Shown here piece after piece: positions 11,505 through 22,459 of a DNA stretch of 64,000 nt. The notes under the pieces were generated by a model. It was not told the origin of the DNA. It saw only the letters and a program-made list of their open reading frames with translations, and ran no database searches. The position numbers were made by a program, and so were the translations under genes. Source of the stretch: Maylandia zebra (taxonomy: Eukaryota; Chordata; Actinopteri; Cichliformes; Cichlidae). Every line of letters begins with the position of its first letter. The first letter of the stretch is position 1. The stretch lies in contig NC_135185.1 of assembly GCF_041146795.1 (NCBI RefSeq), positions 24,374,529-24,438,528 on the forward strand, in the 5' to 3' direction.

Positions 11505-14500
11505 CTACCAGAGGCCTGGGAGCTTGAGGGTCCTGCGCAGTATCTTAGCTGTTCCCAGGACTGCGCTCTTCTGGACAGAGATCTCCGATGTTGTTCCCGG
11601 GATCTGCTGGAGCCACTCGCCTAGCTTGGGAGTCACCGCACCTAGTGCTCCGATTACCACGGGGACCACCGTTACCTTCACCCTCCACATCCTCTCGAGC
11701 TCTTCTCTGAGCCCTTGGTATTTCTCCAGCTTCTCGTGTTCCTTCTTCCTGATATTGCTGTCATTCGGAACCGCTACATCGATCACTACGGCCGTCTTCT
11801 TCTGTTTATCTACCACCACTATGTCCGGTTGGTTAGCCACCACCATTTTGTCCGTCTGTATCTGGAAGTCCCACAGGATCTTAGCTCGGTCATTCTCCAC
11901 CACCCTTGGGGGCATCTCCCATTTTGACCTCGGGACTTCCAGGTTATACTCGGCACAGATGTTCCTGTACACTATGCCGGCCACTTGGTTATGGCGTTCC
12001 ATGTATGCCTTGCCTGCTAGCATCTTGCACCCTGCTGTTATGTGCTGGATTGTCTCTGGGGCATCTTTACACAGCCTGCACCTGGGGTCTTGCCTGGTGT
12101 GATAGACCCCAGCCTCTATGGATCTTGTGCTCAGAGCTTGTTCTTGTGCTGCCATGATTAGTGCCTCTGTGCTGTCTTTCAGTCCAGCTTTGTCCAGCCA
12201 CTGGTAGGATTTCTGGATATCAGCCACCCCCTCTATCTGCCGGTGGTACATACCGTGCAGGGGCCTGTCCTTCCATGATGGTTCCTCGTCTCCCTCCTCT
12301 TTCTTGGGTTTCTGCTGCCTGAGGTATTCACTGAGCACTCGGTCAGTTGGGGCCATCTTCCCAATGTATTCTTGGATGTTCGTTGTCTCATCCTGGACTG
12401 TGGTGCTGACACTCACCAGTCCCCGGTCCCCTTCCTTCCGCTTAGCGTACAGCCTCAGGGTGCTGGACTTGGGGTGAAACCCTCCATGCATGGTAAGGAG
12501 CTTTCTTGTCTTTATGTCAGTGGCTTCTATCTCCTCCTTTGGCCAGCCTATTACCCCAGCAGGGTACCTGATCACGGGCAGGGCGTACGTGTTGATGGCC
12601 CGGATCTTGTTCTTACCATTCAGCTGACTCCTCAGGACTTGCCTGACCCTCTGCAGGTACTTGGTGGTTGCAGCTTTTCTAGCGGCCTCTTCATGGTTCC
12701 CATTCGCCTGCGGGATCCCCAGGTACTTGTAACTGTCCTCTATGTCTGCAATGTTGCCTTCTGGTAGTTCAATCCCCTCAGTTCTGACTACCTTCCCTCT
12801 CTTTGTTACCATCCGACTACACTTCTCCAGTCCGAACGACATTCCAATGTCATTGCTGTATAGCCTGGTAGTGTGGATCAGTGAATCGATGTCTCGTTCA
12901 CTCTTGGCATACAGCTTGATGTCATCCATGTACAGGAGGTGGCTGACAACTGCTCCGTTCCGTAGTCGGTATCCGTAGCCAGTCTTGTTAATGATCTCAC
13001 TGAGGGGGTTCAGGCCTATGCAGAACAGCAGTGGGGACAGAGCATCTCCTTGGTAGATCCCGCACTTGATGGTGGCTTGTGCTATGGGCTTGGAGTTGGC
13101 CTCTAGTGTTGTACGCCACATCCCCATTGAGTTCCTGATGAAGGCTCTTAGGGTCCCATTGATCTTGTACAATTCTAGGCATTCCAGTATCCAGCTGTGG
13201 GGCATTGAGTCATAGGCCTTCTTGTAATCAATCCAGGCAGTGCACAGGTTGGTCAGTCTGGTCTTGCAGTCTCGGCTGACTGTTCTGTCTACCAGTAGCT
13301 GGTGTTTTGCGCCTCTGGTATTCTTGCCAATTCCTTTCTGTGTCCCGCTCATGTATTGACCCATGTGCCTGTTCATCTTAGCCGATATGATGCCTGACAG
13401 GAGCTTCCATGTAGTACTGAGGCAGGTTATTGGTCGGTAGTTGGAGGGGACCGGTCCCTTCTTGGGGTCCTTGGGGATCAGGACCGTCCGACCTTCGGTT
13501 AGCCATTCCGGGTGTCTCTCGTTAACTAGCAGCTGGTTCATTTGTGCTGCTAGACGCTCGTGGAGTGCAGTCAGCTTCTTTAGCCAGTAGGCGTGAACCA
13601 TGTCGGGCCCTGGTGCTGTCCAACTCTTCATACTGGAGACCCTTTCTTGGATATCTGCCACTGTGATGGTTACTGGATCCTGTTCGGGGAGGTTGCTGTG
13701 GTCTGCCCTCAGATCCACTAGCCACTGAGCATTGCCGTTATGGGTTGCATCCTTCTCCCATATGCTCTTCCAGTATTGCTCGGTCTCCAGCCTTGGTGGT
13801 GCTGTTCTCTTATTGTTCCCTTGCCACTGAGAGTACACCTTTGCTGGTTCTGTGGAGAACAGCTGGTTTATTCTCCTGCCTTCTATCTCTCTGGTGTACC
13901 TTCTCAAGCGGCTGGCCAAGGCTGTGAGTCTTTGCTTGGCAGTTTCTAAGGCCTCAGGTATGGACAGCTTGCTGTATTTCTTATGCACCTTCTTTGTCGC
14001 ACCTTTCTGCAACTCCGTTAGTTGGCTAACCTCCCTCCGTGCTACTTTGATCTTGCCCTCTAGCCTCCTTCTCCATGGAGGGTACTGCCCCTTGTCGCTG
14101 TTCAACTTGTAGCCAAGCATCTCACTGATCACTGCTGCCGTATTGTAGATCAGCTTGTTAGTGTCGGTAATCGTGGTTGTAGGTATTGTCCGTAGTGCTG
14201 CATTAACATCATCTAGCAGACCTTCTGAGGGTACTTCACGTAATCTTGGTAACCGGCTATGGGGGATCCAGGTTTCAAGCTTGGCCATGATCGTATCTTT
14301 CAGGTCAGTTCCTCTCGCACTTAACGATCCTTCTCCTATCGCACTTGGGGCTATGTACCCAATCTCGGGTGGGGGTGATGATATCGCCCCCCTGACCGGG
14401 CGTCCTGACTCCTCCTTGCCGTAGCATTTGTGTTGTACCTTGTCAATCTCTAGCTGTGAGAGCAGTCCCTTCTTTCGAATGTTGGAACACTGAGCTACTA

Positions 14501-14786
14501 GTTGTTTCGCTGTCATTGTGGATGTTGGGTATCGAAGAATCCATAGGTCCCTCAGCCTATTCATGTAGCCCCTTCCGCCAGGGTTACTTGCGTAGTAGCA
14601 TTCCAACAACGCCCTGTTTTCGTCTCTTGCCCACCGATGCCTTCTTGTTCCAGTAGCCCACTTTTCGTCAGGGTGCCCTGGTTCCTCAACACCTGACGCG
14701 GACCTTGTTGATCCGGGCGACGTCCGAGCCGGCATGCCTTCATATTTATCTGTCTCGCTCATGTCTGCGGTAGGCTTGCTTAGCAT
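11505..14786 (-). CDS. R4/Dong-type retrotransposon polyprotein (reverse transcriptase plus restriction-like endonuclease)
   Basis: 1093 codons without interruption. Residues about 48-115 (HRWARDENRALLECYYAS… then RDLWILRYPTSTMTAKQL) resemble a Myb/SANT-like DNA-binding fold. The reverse transcriptase occupies roughly 380-690: the TAPGPDMVHAYW entry motif, IPKDPKKGPVPSNYRPI, motif A AWIDYKKAYDSMPHSW (517-532), motif B GIYQGDALSPLLFC (576-589) and the catalytic YMDD (619-622). A C-terminal Cys/His motif (C903, C906, H915, C920) precedes a restriction-like endonuclease core PDIVVVDKQKKTAVVIDVAVP (987-1007) with KLEKYQ downstream. The element copies itself by target-primed reverse transcription. 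The N-terminal Met at 14786 is the first in frame; the next Met (codon 9) is also possible. Confidence 0.9.
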   Translation of the reverse strand: MLSKPTADMSETDKYEGMPARTSPGSTRSASGVEEPGHPDEKWATGTRRHRWARDENRALLECYYASNPGGRGYMNRLRDLWILRYPTSTMTAKQLVAQCSNIRKKGLLSQLEIDKVQHKCYGKEESGRPVRGAISSPPPEIGYIAPSAIGEGSLSARGTDLKDTIMAKLETWIPHSRLPRLREVPSEGLLDDVNAALRTIPTTTITDTNKLIYNTAAVISEMLGYKLNSDKGQYPPWRRRLEGKIKVARREVSQLTELQKGATKKVHKKYSKLSIPEALETAKQRLTALASRLRRYTREIEGRRINQLFSTEPAKVYSQWQGNNKRTAPPRLETEQYWKSIWEKDATHNGNAQWLVDLRADHSNLPEQDPVTITVADIQERVSSMKSWTAPGPDMVHAYWLKKLTALHERLAAQMNQLLVNERHPEWLTEGRTVLIPKDPKKGPVPSNYRPITCLSTTWKLLSGIISAKMNRHMGQYMSGTQKGIGKNTRGAKHQLLVDRTVSRDCKTRLTNLCTAWIDYKKAYDSMPHSWILECLELYKINGTLRAFIRNSMGMWRTTLEANSKPIAQATIKCGIYQGDALSPLLFCIGLNPLSEIINKTGYGYRLRNGAVVSHLLYMDDIKLYAKSERDIDSLIHTTRLYSNDIGMSFGLEKCSRMVTKRGKVVRTEGIELPEGNIADIEDSYKYLGIPQANGNHEEAARKAATTKYLQRVRQVLRSQLNGKNKIRAINTYALPVIRYPAGVIGWPKEEIEATDIKTRKLLTMHGGFHPKSSTLRLYAKRKEGDRGLVSVSTTVQDETTNIQEYIGKMAPTDRVLSEYLRQQKPKKEEGDEEPSWKDRPLHGMYHRQIEGVADIQKSYQWLDKAGLKDSTEALIMAAQEQALSTRSIEAGVYHTRQDPRCRLCKDAPETIQHITAGCKMLAGKAYMERHNQVAGIVYRNICAEYNLEVPRSKWEMPPRVVENDRAKILWDFQIQTDKMVVANQPDIVVVDKQKKTAVVIDVAVPNDSNIRKKEHEKLEKYQGLREELERMWRVKVTVVPVVIGALGAVTPKLGEWLQQIPGTTSEISVQKSAVLGTAKILRRTLKLPGLW

Positions 14787-14820
14787 AGGGGGTCTAGCCT
14801 TAGGACCCTTACTGGATACA

Positions 14821-14886
14821 GACGCCCCAGGCAGGAATCGAACTTGCGATCCTCTGTTCCAAAGGCGTGTAGTTTAACCACTACGC

Positions 14887-14890
<4 letters not shown>
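14821..14890 (-). promoter_or_regulatory. tRNA-like head with Pol III A and B boxes at the 5' end of the retrotransposon
   Basis: Read on the minus strand, this stretch has an A-box-like TAGCGTAGTGGTTA and, about 35 bases on, a near-perfect B box AGTTCGATTCC in a T-arm context. It ends GGGGCGTC. The anticodon arm is poorly paired and the acceptor stem incomplete, so this is not a functional tRNA gene. It sits exactly between the (TA)n target and the retrotransposon leader. A Pol III-type internal promoter or a captured tRNA 3' part are both possible. Confidence 0.55.

Positions 14891-14926
<36 letters not shown>
14887..14926. repeat. (TA)n tract, 5' side of the R4/Dong insertion
   Basis: TA dinucleotide repeat with one AA interruption, the other half of the microsatellite split by the retrotransposon. 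Confidence 0.9.
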
Positions 14927-14928
<2 letters not shown>

Positions 14929-15929
14929 GAAAAAAATGTAAATATGTTTAGATGATTGGAATATCAGATTTTCACATCAACAAAATATCAGTATTGGTCT
15001 TCACGATCCTAGATTGGTCAGGCTCTGGATTAAAGGTAGCCATATAAACATATAATTCAGCCATTCTTCTTCTCCTCCATAATGTGCTCCTTACCACATA
15101 TTCTATTGATAACTACAGTTAATGATGCTTGCTTTAAAGGTTTTGCACCAATAAAAACAAAGAAATAGCAGCACTGTTGTGATAACTACACCAAAGCTGG
15201 AAAAATAAAGAGTGAAAATGGCAGTGTGTGAACACCAACAGCCTCATCAGCACTGCTGATTTACTCTTTTTCTTCTTTTCATTTTTTGACAGTTCTTATT
15301 TATAATATATAATATATATTTAAGTTACATTTTCTTATTTCCATTTAACATTTAAACTTTTTATTATAATTGTTTAAATAACATATGTAATGATAGTGAA
15401 TCTTCCTCTGTGAAGCTTTTTGCAGTTAATATTATGCACATTATGCACAGAGCTTAACAAATTTATTTAACCACCATCTAATGTGGGGTTTACGTCAAAG
15501 CTGCCCTAATTAACGGCACAAAATAATTTTCTTCTGTTTTTGTAATTGTCAGTCCATCAGTGTGCACAAGTTCTTTCATTCAAATTATATTTTTAATGCT
15601 AAATATAATTATTATTGTTGCCCACAGCACATTATTTTCAAATTAGGATGTCAAATTACAGTTATTTACAGAACAGAAACTGCAGTTTTAGGCACTGAAT
15701 TATTTTTTGTCCTTTGTGCTGATTTATGTTTGGGCATTCAGTTTTATTTGCCTTAATAAATAAAACAAAACTTTTAAACTAGTTTTTGACAAATTTCTAA
15801 AATGTTTGTATATATTGTTTTTATGATGGGTGGTTTAATACAACACTATTTCAGAAAAGTGTTGCAGAAAACTGAAGGCCATGGTCTTCATGCACATGCA
15901 CCCTGCTTTAAAATAGCTGACAGCCCTAA

Positions 15930-16016
<87 letters not shown>
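15930..16016. repeat. (AAAG)n microsatellite
   Basis: About 21 tandem copies of AAAG, strongly purine-biased (one strand all purines). Confidence 0.97.
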
Positions 16017-16859
16017 GAAATGCCATGGAGACAGGTCAGTGAAGAAAGAGAAATTATCTGCATTTAACAATTGGTGTTATCTGTGGAACTTTCTTTCAGA
16101 TAGTGATGTGATCTCATCCTGCTGCACTCCTTGTTTTCTCTTTTGTCTTTCATTGTCTCTCTGTTCCCTTATCTCAATGGCTTTCCTACACATGATGAAT
16201 CACCAGCAGATTTTAATCTCACTCTTGAACATTATTGCTCTGTGTCAGTCATTAGTCTACTTACTCATGTGTTCAAACAATTAATCAGAGTCGTCTATAT
16301 TGTAGAGGACGGTGAACTCATTTGATGGACGCGTCTGTGTGTGATTGAGCTGGTAATGAAAATGCCCTACAGTAAGACTCACAAACCAAACATATAAAGT
16401 TAGGTATGTAAAATCTGACACAGCAAAAATGCTAAAAAATAATATGCAGCATACTTTCACCCCACACACACTTACAACACGAGAGAAACAACATCGAACT
16501 CAACATAAAACTATAAAAAAGAAAAGAAAGCAAAGAAAAAGATCCTCATATTGTCTCACTTTTAAATATTATAATATTTTTAACAAATTCTTAACTTTGT
16601 GCCTCAATTGAATATAATGAGGATCTGACGTGGGTACGGCAGCATGGTATACATGTACACGCTAAGGTTAATATGCCAAGTCACACATAGAAAACTGGAT
16701 GAATAAAACACAATTTACCAAAACACAGTGGAAATAACTGTCAAGAGTTGGGACATAATAACTTTACAGTAATTTTACATTGACTCTTGGAGGGATCAGG
16801 TCACTTCCTGAAAGTAAATTTTATTTCTAAAGCTAAACTAAAACTAAAGTGCTTTAAAC

Positions 16860-16965
16860 TCAAACAAACAAACAAACAAACAAACAAACAAACAAACAAA
16901 CAAACAAACAAACAAACAAACAAACAAACAAACAAACAAACAAACAAACAAACAAACAAACAAAC
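16860..16965. repeat. (CAAA)n microsatellite
   Basis: About 26 uninterrupted copies of CAAA. The reading frame through it encodes TNKQ repeats and is not a gene. Confidence 0.97.
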
Positions 16966-17329
16966 AGTTTCCCCCAAACTTAAATAAATAAGTAAACGTT
17001 CTTAGCGTGATGCTTACATCTACTGACAGTATACTTCTAAATCTCGCAGTTGGGGCATCATGATGAGTGGATTCTTAAATCTGGCTTCACCCAAAGGCCT
17101 CCTTTGTGTAAATGGTCCTAAAGGTAAGTAAGAATAAGGTTGTGGGGATGTTTGACTTTGATGTCTATTGAACTGATATGTGATTTATCATTTTTATCCC
17201 TCAGAGTCAAACAGTCATGATGCTGCATAATTAAGAGTTAAGAGTAAATATCATGGTTAAATGATATACCTTTGCCAAGCTTGTGACTCTGTAAACTACT
17301 ACACCTCATTTCCTGTTCTGCTCCCCCTA

Positions 17330-20008
17330 TCCGGTTGTTCAGTGATGACGCGACGAATCCTACTTCCGGGTCTAAAGTAGTCTGCGTTTAATATGGCTTT
17401 TGTGTTGTTAACATGTTTAATGTTATGTATTTTCTTCTATTTGATCTCAAAAAGCTCCTAAAACAGTCAGTGATCACTGTTGACCTCCCTCGGCTTTTAT
17501 TACCACTAATCATTTATTTAAGCTCAGTTTTTAAAACCTTAGGATGTAACTACAGCCCAGCCCATGCAGCAGTATATGAATGACTAACCTCGTATTGTGG
17601 ATGGATTATCTCAGTTGTTCTCCTGGCTGAAGTTTGGTCCTTTTACAGCATCCTGCCATGCGATTACATTTGTTCCTGACCACCGAGAACACTCACGGTA
17701 ACTTTTATCGAGTGGAAAAAAAGTTAGCTTGTTTATATTATGCTAACGTAGCTGTGTCGCTAGCGGTCACGCAGCACATCATTATATACCAGCTAGCCCA
17801 ACTTCAGTAACCCTACTAGGGTTGCCAACCGTCCCTTAAAAAACGGAATCGTCCCGTATTTAGAAACAAAAGTACACGTCCCGTATTGAGCTAATAAGGG
17901 ACGCACTTTATCCCGTAATACAGTGAGAATCAAAAGTAGTCTATAACTTTTAATGGAATTAACACTTTGTTTGAAAACATAATTCCCAGCCCCTCTCCTG
18001 CTTTGTGACCAATGCGCTGACAGCACACTTATGACAATTCGAGTATGACAAGTCAGATTATCGCTTATCTCATTGGTCGAGGAAAGGTCGCTTACGAAGA
18101 AAATACCGGCCAACAGGGAAACAAACGCCGACACTGCGGTGCAAGTCTCGGACGGCACACTGTGCCTCCATAAGGTTATAACAGAAAATCTGTCGCTCTC
18201 TCTCTGTGTCTGTCTTTCACTCACACAGACACGCACACCGCCACCATCAACTTTGCTAAATTGCTAATGAAAAACATTAATAAGGCAGCTGTGATTGAGC
18301 AGCAGTGTAAATCCAACTATTTTCACGGTTGTTATGGTCGTGATAATTTTGTGATGCCACATCGAAAAGGCTCGGATGAGCTTTCCAAAGTTCTACAAGT
18401 TGTGCCTCCATCGCTTGTGTCCAGATCACACGCTGCACAGCCGTGCTGCTCCATCTTTTTCACCGACGTTTATGTGTTTGCGCGTGAGCAATGTGAGCGC
18501 CTGTGGTGACACCCTCACGAGCGATTGATGATCGGGAGCTGCTCGAGGTGTTAATCGCTTCTCGTTACCCCACGTATACTACACGATGCACGATGAAGGC
18601 CAAAATCGGGCCGATCACCAAATCGGTCGCACGACTCAAAAATCGGCTCAAAATGGGCCAAAAATCGCACAGTGTAAGCCCAGCATTAGAGCAGCAATGT
18701 TTGTTCGCTCAGAGAAAGAAAAAAAAGGCTGCAAAAGTACAGGGAGGAATGGGAAAAGGAAAACACCTGGCTGGAAAAGTGCACTATAAAGCGCACTGCA
18801 CCGTGTGCTGGCGCACTTTTTCCATAGGCATGCTTCTAATGGTGGGCACATGAAGAACACGAGGGGCGTGAAAGCTCGGGGAACCCTTAACCAATTTCTT
18901 GTCCACCAGGCATGGCAGAAGCAGATATGGTATGTAAACACTGGTTTGTTTTTTTAAACCCTCTGGTTAAGGTTAATATGGGCATGTGCAGTGAATATCA
19001 GCGCTATGTGGCCAGAAGTGTGATAATATAATTTATTTTGTGTAATAAACAACTGCAAGGATAAATGATTACAACAAATAGATGACTAATACATAAAAGT
19101 AATACATAGATGAATAATGATGATGAGTTATGATGCGTAATCATGGGAACAAGCGGGTTTACAAACAGGAGCAGCTAATTAGCATTAGAAAAGCTGAAAT
19201 AATACCTCAGCTGAAGCCAATTGTACTAAATGCACTATATGTGCACTGTTACAAGAATATTTTTGGATAGACTACTTTCTATTAATTTATATAATTTTAA
19301 GTTAAGCAGGACAGAGTTCTTTTAAAGAAAGATTTACTTATATTCTCAAAAGTTAAGCATGACAGGCTTCTGTTTAAGAAAGAGACCTGTTTTACTGTGT
19401 TAATGTTGTCATTGTGAGCTAAAAATAAATGGCTAAAATGATCATTTGTTTCACATATAGTCATATCACAAAGAATATGCATCTGCTTAAATCAAGTTCA
19501 AGTCAAATGGTTAAAAAATAATTTCACACACAAAAAAAGAGCTACCACACTGGGAAGGGTGAAGACAACTGGGTTGCCCAGCCCTGGCCACGAGGTGTCC
19601 CTTATTTATTTTTCAGGGAGTTGGCAACCCTAAACCCTACAAACGTTACTGCTGTTTAGTTTTCTGTCTTCATTTATGCTGGAAGTGATAGCAGAGCTGT
19701 ACGTTTTAATTTGTTTCCAAAACCCCGCAGTCAGGACATGCTATATTGTATTTAGATAGAAGCTAGCGAGCTAACTCCCTGCTAACTTCTAACTCCTTTA
19801 AATGTCATAAATTCCGTTTTCATGGATGCCTGGATGTTAAACTCAATTGTTACACCTGGTAGAGCAGAATGCTGATCATTTTATTAAAGATGAAAGACTT
19901 TAGACAGTTTTTCAACTCTCAGTAATGCCATAGTGATCGTTTGATATATGGACCTGCAGCGGAGTTTAGACCCAGACACGGCTAGTGACGTCAGACTGAA
20001 CAACCGGA
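17330..20008. mobile_element. Outer inverted-repeat DNA element (TA target duplication), split by a hAT insertion
   Basis: TATCCGGTTGTTCAGT at 17328-17343 is repeated in inverse as ACTGAACAACCGGATA at 19995-20010. Imperfect similarity continues inward: GGGTCTAAAG near 17370 against the reverse of GTTTAGACCC near 19963. If the TA at each end is the target duplication, the element proper is 17330-20008. Without the nested hAT copy it would be about 0.85 kb and non-coding, so a non-autonomous element. The superfamily was not determined. Confidence 0.65.
17817..19632. mobile_element. hAT-type DNA transposon, internally deleted, with 8-bp target duplication
   Basis: Perfect 13-bp terminal inverted repeats, TAGGGTTGCCAAC at 17817-17829 and its complement at 19620-19632, are flanked by the identical 8-mer AACCCTAC at 17809-17816 and 19633-19640. 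TAGGG-type ends plus 8-bp target duplications are diagnostic of hAT. The 1.8-kb body has no intact transposase. Near 18720-18920 the plus strand keeps KKAAKVQGGMGKGKHLAGKVHYKAHCTVCWRTFSIG followed, after a frameshift, by GGHMKNTRGVKARGTLNQF, which resembles the N-terminal BED-like zinc finger (CxxC…H) of hAT transposases. The block at about 18300-18690 (AAAATCGGGCCGATCACC, CACAGTGTAAGCCCAGCA) may be a further nested element. Confidence 0.85.
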
Positions 20009-20010
20009 TA

Positions 20011-22400
20011 ATGGCCACTAGATGGCGCAGTCTGGGTTAAATTCATTGAAGGTTAAATTGAATTTGCACACACAAATGTGTTGTTTGTTTTTGATGCTGC
20101 AAACATTAATGAGTGGGACTAATGAACATCCAAGCTTTTAAACCTTCCCTCATGCCAAAAGCATTTCTTATGGCTTCAGTTTTCCCTCATGCACAATGAC
20201 ATTTAAGGAGACTGTGACTGATGTCATCCATCAGCGTTAGTGCGTGTATGAATGTCCATGAGAGCATGCGTATCCCATCCAAAGCGGCCAATAACATGCG
20301 TGGGCACACATCCTTATCTTAGCAAGGGTAATCAATGGGAGGATAGCGGGTCTGAAATAAATTCACACACTGTTGTAAACAGATCCAGAAGATGGATTAT
20401 AATGGAGAAATCTGCTCAGTTTCCTTCCCGTTTGCAGATGTTTAAAATGACCATGAATGACTCACAATGAAAGCATCAGTGGAGGTCAACACTTTTTATT
20501 TATTTCTATTTATGTATCATATCTTTACAGTCATTTACAAAAAGAATCTGCAGTCTAGACTGCGGCTTTTCTCCAACTTAAAATTTAGCCCAGCAAACTA
20601 TGTGACAGAGACAGGCCTGCCTCATGTTCATTATTCAGAATGGTTGGAATATCTATGACATTTTTGGTAATTTCCCAACAGCATGAGTGAGAAGATACAA
20701 ACAACACTGCAGAAAAGAAATTGCATAATAGCTAACACAGCCTAAATTGTAATAATAACTTTTTAGAAAAGCTTACAGTACAGTGTATTTAGCCTTCTAT
20801 TTCTGGTCTGACATTTGGACTAGCAAAAAGAAAAATTCCCGATAGTGATGTGTGAGAATATTATCACCACATGATGGCAGCGTACTACATCTTGTGCTAC
20901 ATTATCTGTAGACCAGGTGCAATGCACAGGCACTGATAAATGCTAATTAGTAACACACAAGTGAAGTAGGAGAATTTCACCCACCATGAGCACAGACTTC
21001 CTGGATGAGCTGCACATCATGCCAAATTATTTGTGAGATAACTGCAGTACAAACTCTCCAAAAAGCACAATGCTACAAAGCTTTTAAAACGGGAGTCCAT
21101 TGACCCTGACGCTATAATAATGCTCTCCACGTTATGAAATAAAAATGTTTACAGATTAGAGAAATTATTTTAGGTGACAATAACTGGCTAATTTTAACTG
21201 AAATGCCAGCTAGACGGATCCTCAAGTCCATGTTGGTGTAAGTGCACTCTGTCTCCTAATTTAAATGCTGCATTGATGAGCAAATTTCATTTTACTTGAA
21301 CTCAGTGTGATTAAACCAGAAGATAAAAACAAAGAAAAAAAAATGTAGTGAAGTGAAAACAGCGAAATAAAACTTTAAAAAGAAGTAAACCACCACTGAA
21401 CATTCACACACACCCTCAGCACAATTTAAATTTGGGAACTGCACCTGATGACCTGAGAGGCCTGATTGGTTATAGACACTGAGAGAGTCAGAGATGTGTG
21501 ATCTGTATTGAACTGGGAGCCTATCAAGTGACTTCAATACTGGGGTAATGTGGAAATGACTGTGTATGTGTCATGATTCTGGCTGCAGCATGCAGAATTC
21601 TTTGAAGTTTTGGATAATCCTGCAAATAGACCTTTACAGTAGTGTAACTTACTTAATATAAATACACGGAACAATTTCTCATAGTTACTATTACAGTAGA
21701 CTTATCTAACTTTTGATATATTTTTAAGTGATAGAAAGCAGCTATGGCAACCTGAGATAATGGTCCAAAACAATGCCATGGTTTTTGACTTGAAAATGAT
21801 ATGCAGAATTTAATTCCCAAAAAGCAATTCATTCAAATTTAAAGCACTAAATTTATCACAGTGAGTAACCAATACCAGCTAAAGGAATATGCAAATTTTC
21901 CGACATTTGAATTGCTGGTTGTTTCCTCTAACACGCTTTCATACAAGACAAAAAAACCTAACCTAACAAAAACTACTATTTGATACATATTTCATATGTT
22001 GCTGATATATCAAATATGTAGTGCATACAAACAAAGTTTCATTTCAAGGAAAGAAACCTGTCACCTGTGACAGAATTTCATCAAATACATTAAACTAATA
22101 CATAAAGAGGGCTCCACTACAGTACTCATAGGTTCTTTCCCCTACTTGGACATGTGATTATATCTTGCCTCCAGGCTTTGTGGGGTTGTTTTCAGAACAA
22201 ATACTTGTGAGGAAGAGACAAGTGTGAAAGTGCTAAAAGCGACAGGAAGGATAACACAGAAGAAATGTTGGAGGGAGTGTCAGACAGGGCCTAGAGGAGC
22301 AGAGCAAGCTTGACATAAAATATCACAGGAGGGAGATATGAAACCTGCATAACAACTTGCTTGACAACTGAAATAATGAAGTAAAGTGTAATATGATGTC
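20011..22400. other. Intergenic, no gene seen
   Basis: AT-rich sequence without coding content that I recognise. The segment 20955-21112 is repeated in direct orientation near 25209-25390 and is listed separately. Confidence 0.55.
20955..21112. repeat. Dispersed direct duplication, copy 1
   Basis: Begins ACACAAGTGAAGTAGGAGAA and runs through GAGCACAGACTTC, CATCATGCCAAATTATTTGT and AAAAAGCACAATGCT. The same ordered blocks occur near 25209-25390 in the same orientation, with two short insertions there. It could be an unrecognised interspersed repeat or a local duplication. Confidence 0.7.
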
Positions 22401-22459
22401 ATTTATACAAGTCAAGGAAAAAAGGTGCATCACAGAGATAGCTACACTCTGTGGTTACT

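Larger units (their letters stand above)
11450..14890 (-). mobile_element. R4/Dong (Rex6-like) non-LTR retrotransposon, apparently full length
   Basis: A 3.4-kb element on the minus strand bounded on both sides by (TA)n. On the coding strand the order is a tRNA-like head (14890-14821), a short leader, one long intact ORF, a roughly 50-base 3' UTR and the TA tract. There is no poly(A) tail. A single ORF with a central reverse transcriptase and a C-terminal restriction-like endonuclease, together with preference for simple AT repeats, is the known architecture of the R4/Dong clade, which in fish is represented by Rex6. The undamaged ORF suggests a recent insertion. Confidence 0.88.
11117..15027. 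mobile_element. Outer inverted-repeat element that received the R4/Dong insertion
   Basis: AGAGCCTGACCAAT at 11118-11131 is matched by its reverse complement ATTGGTCAGGCTCT at 15013-15026. Flanks share an imperfect AT-rich motif ending in AAAG (11109-11116 and 15028-15035), compatible with a mutated 8-bp target duplication. The sequence inside the repeats is AT-rich and non-coding apart from the R4/Dong element, so this looks like a short non-autonomous DNA transposon with a (TA)n core. The superfamily is uncertain; hAT is my best guess. Confidence 0.55.
15028..17327. other. Intergenic, simple repeats only
   Basis: AT-rich sequence with no supported gene. It holds the (AAAG)n and (CAAA)n microsatellites listed separately. 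Open frames through the AAAG tract encode only Lys/Glu/Arg repeats and are not genes. Confidence 0.6.

Noticed and set aside
11524-14656. Plus-strand open frames opposite the R4/Dong ORF (for example 192 and 131 codons)
   Set aside because: They are shadows of the intact minus-strand retrotransposon ORF and show no domain content.
14821-14890. A functional tRNA gene
   Set aside because: The A and B boxes are present but the anticodon and acceptor stems do not pair well; it is better described as a tRNA-like element head.
15835-16070. Phe-Leu-Ser or Lys-Glu-Arg repeat proteins across the AAAG tract
   Set aside because: Microsatellite translation only.
16860-16965. CRISPR-like or satellite array
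   Set aside because: A simple 4-base tandem repeat without spacers, in a vertebrate sequence.
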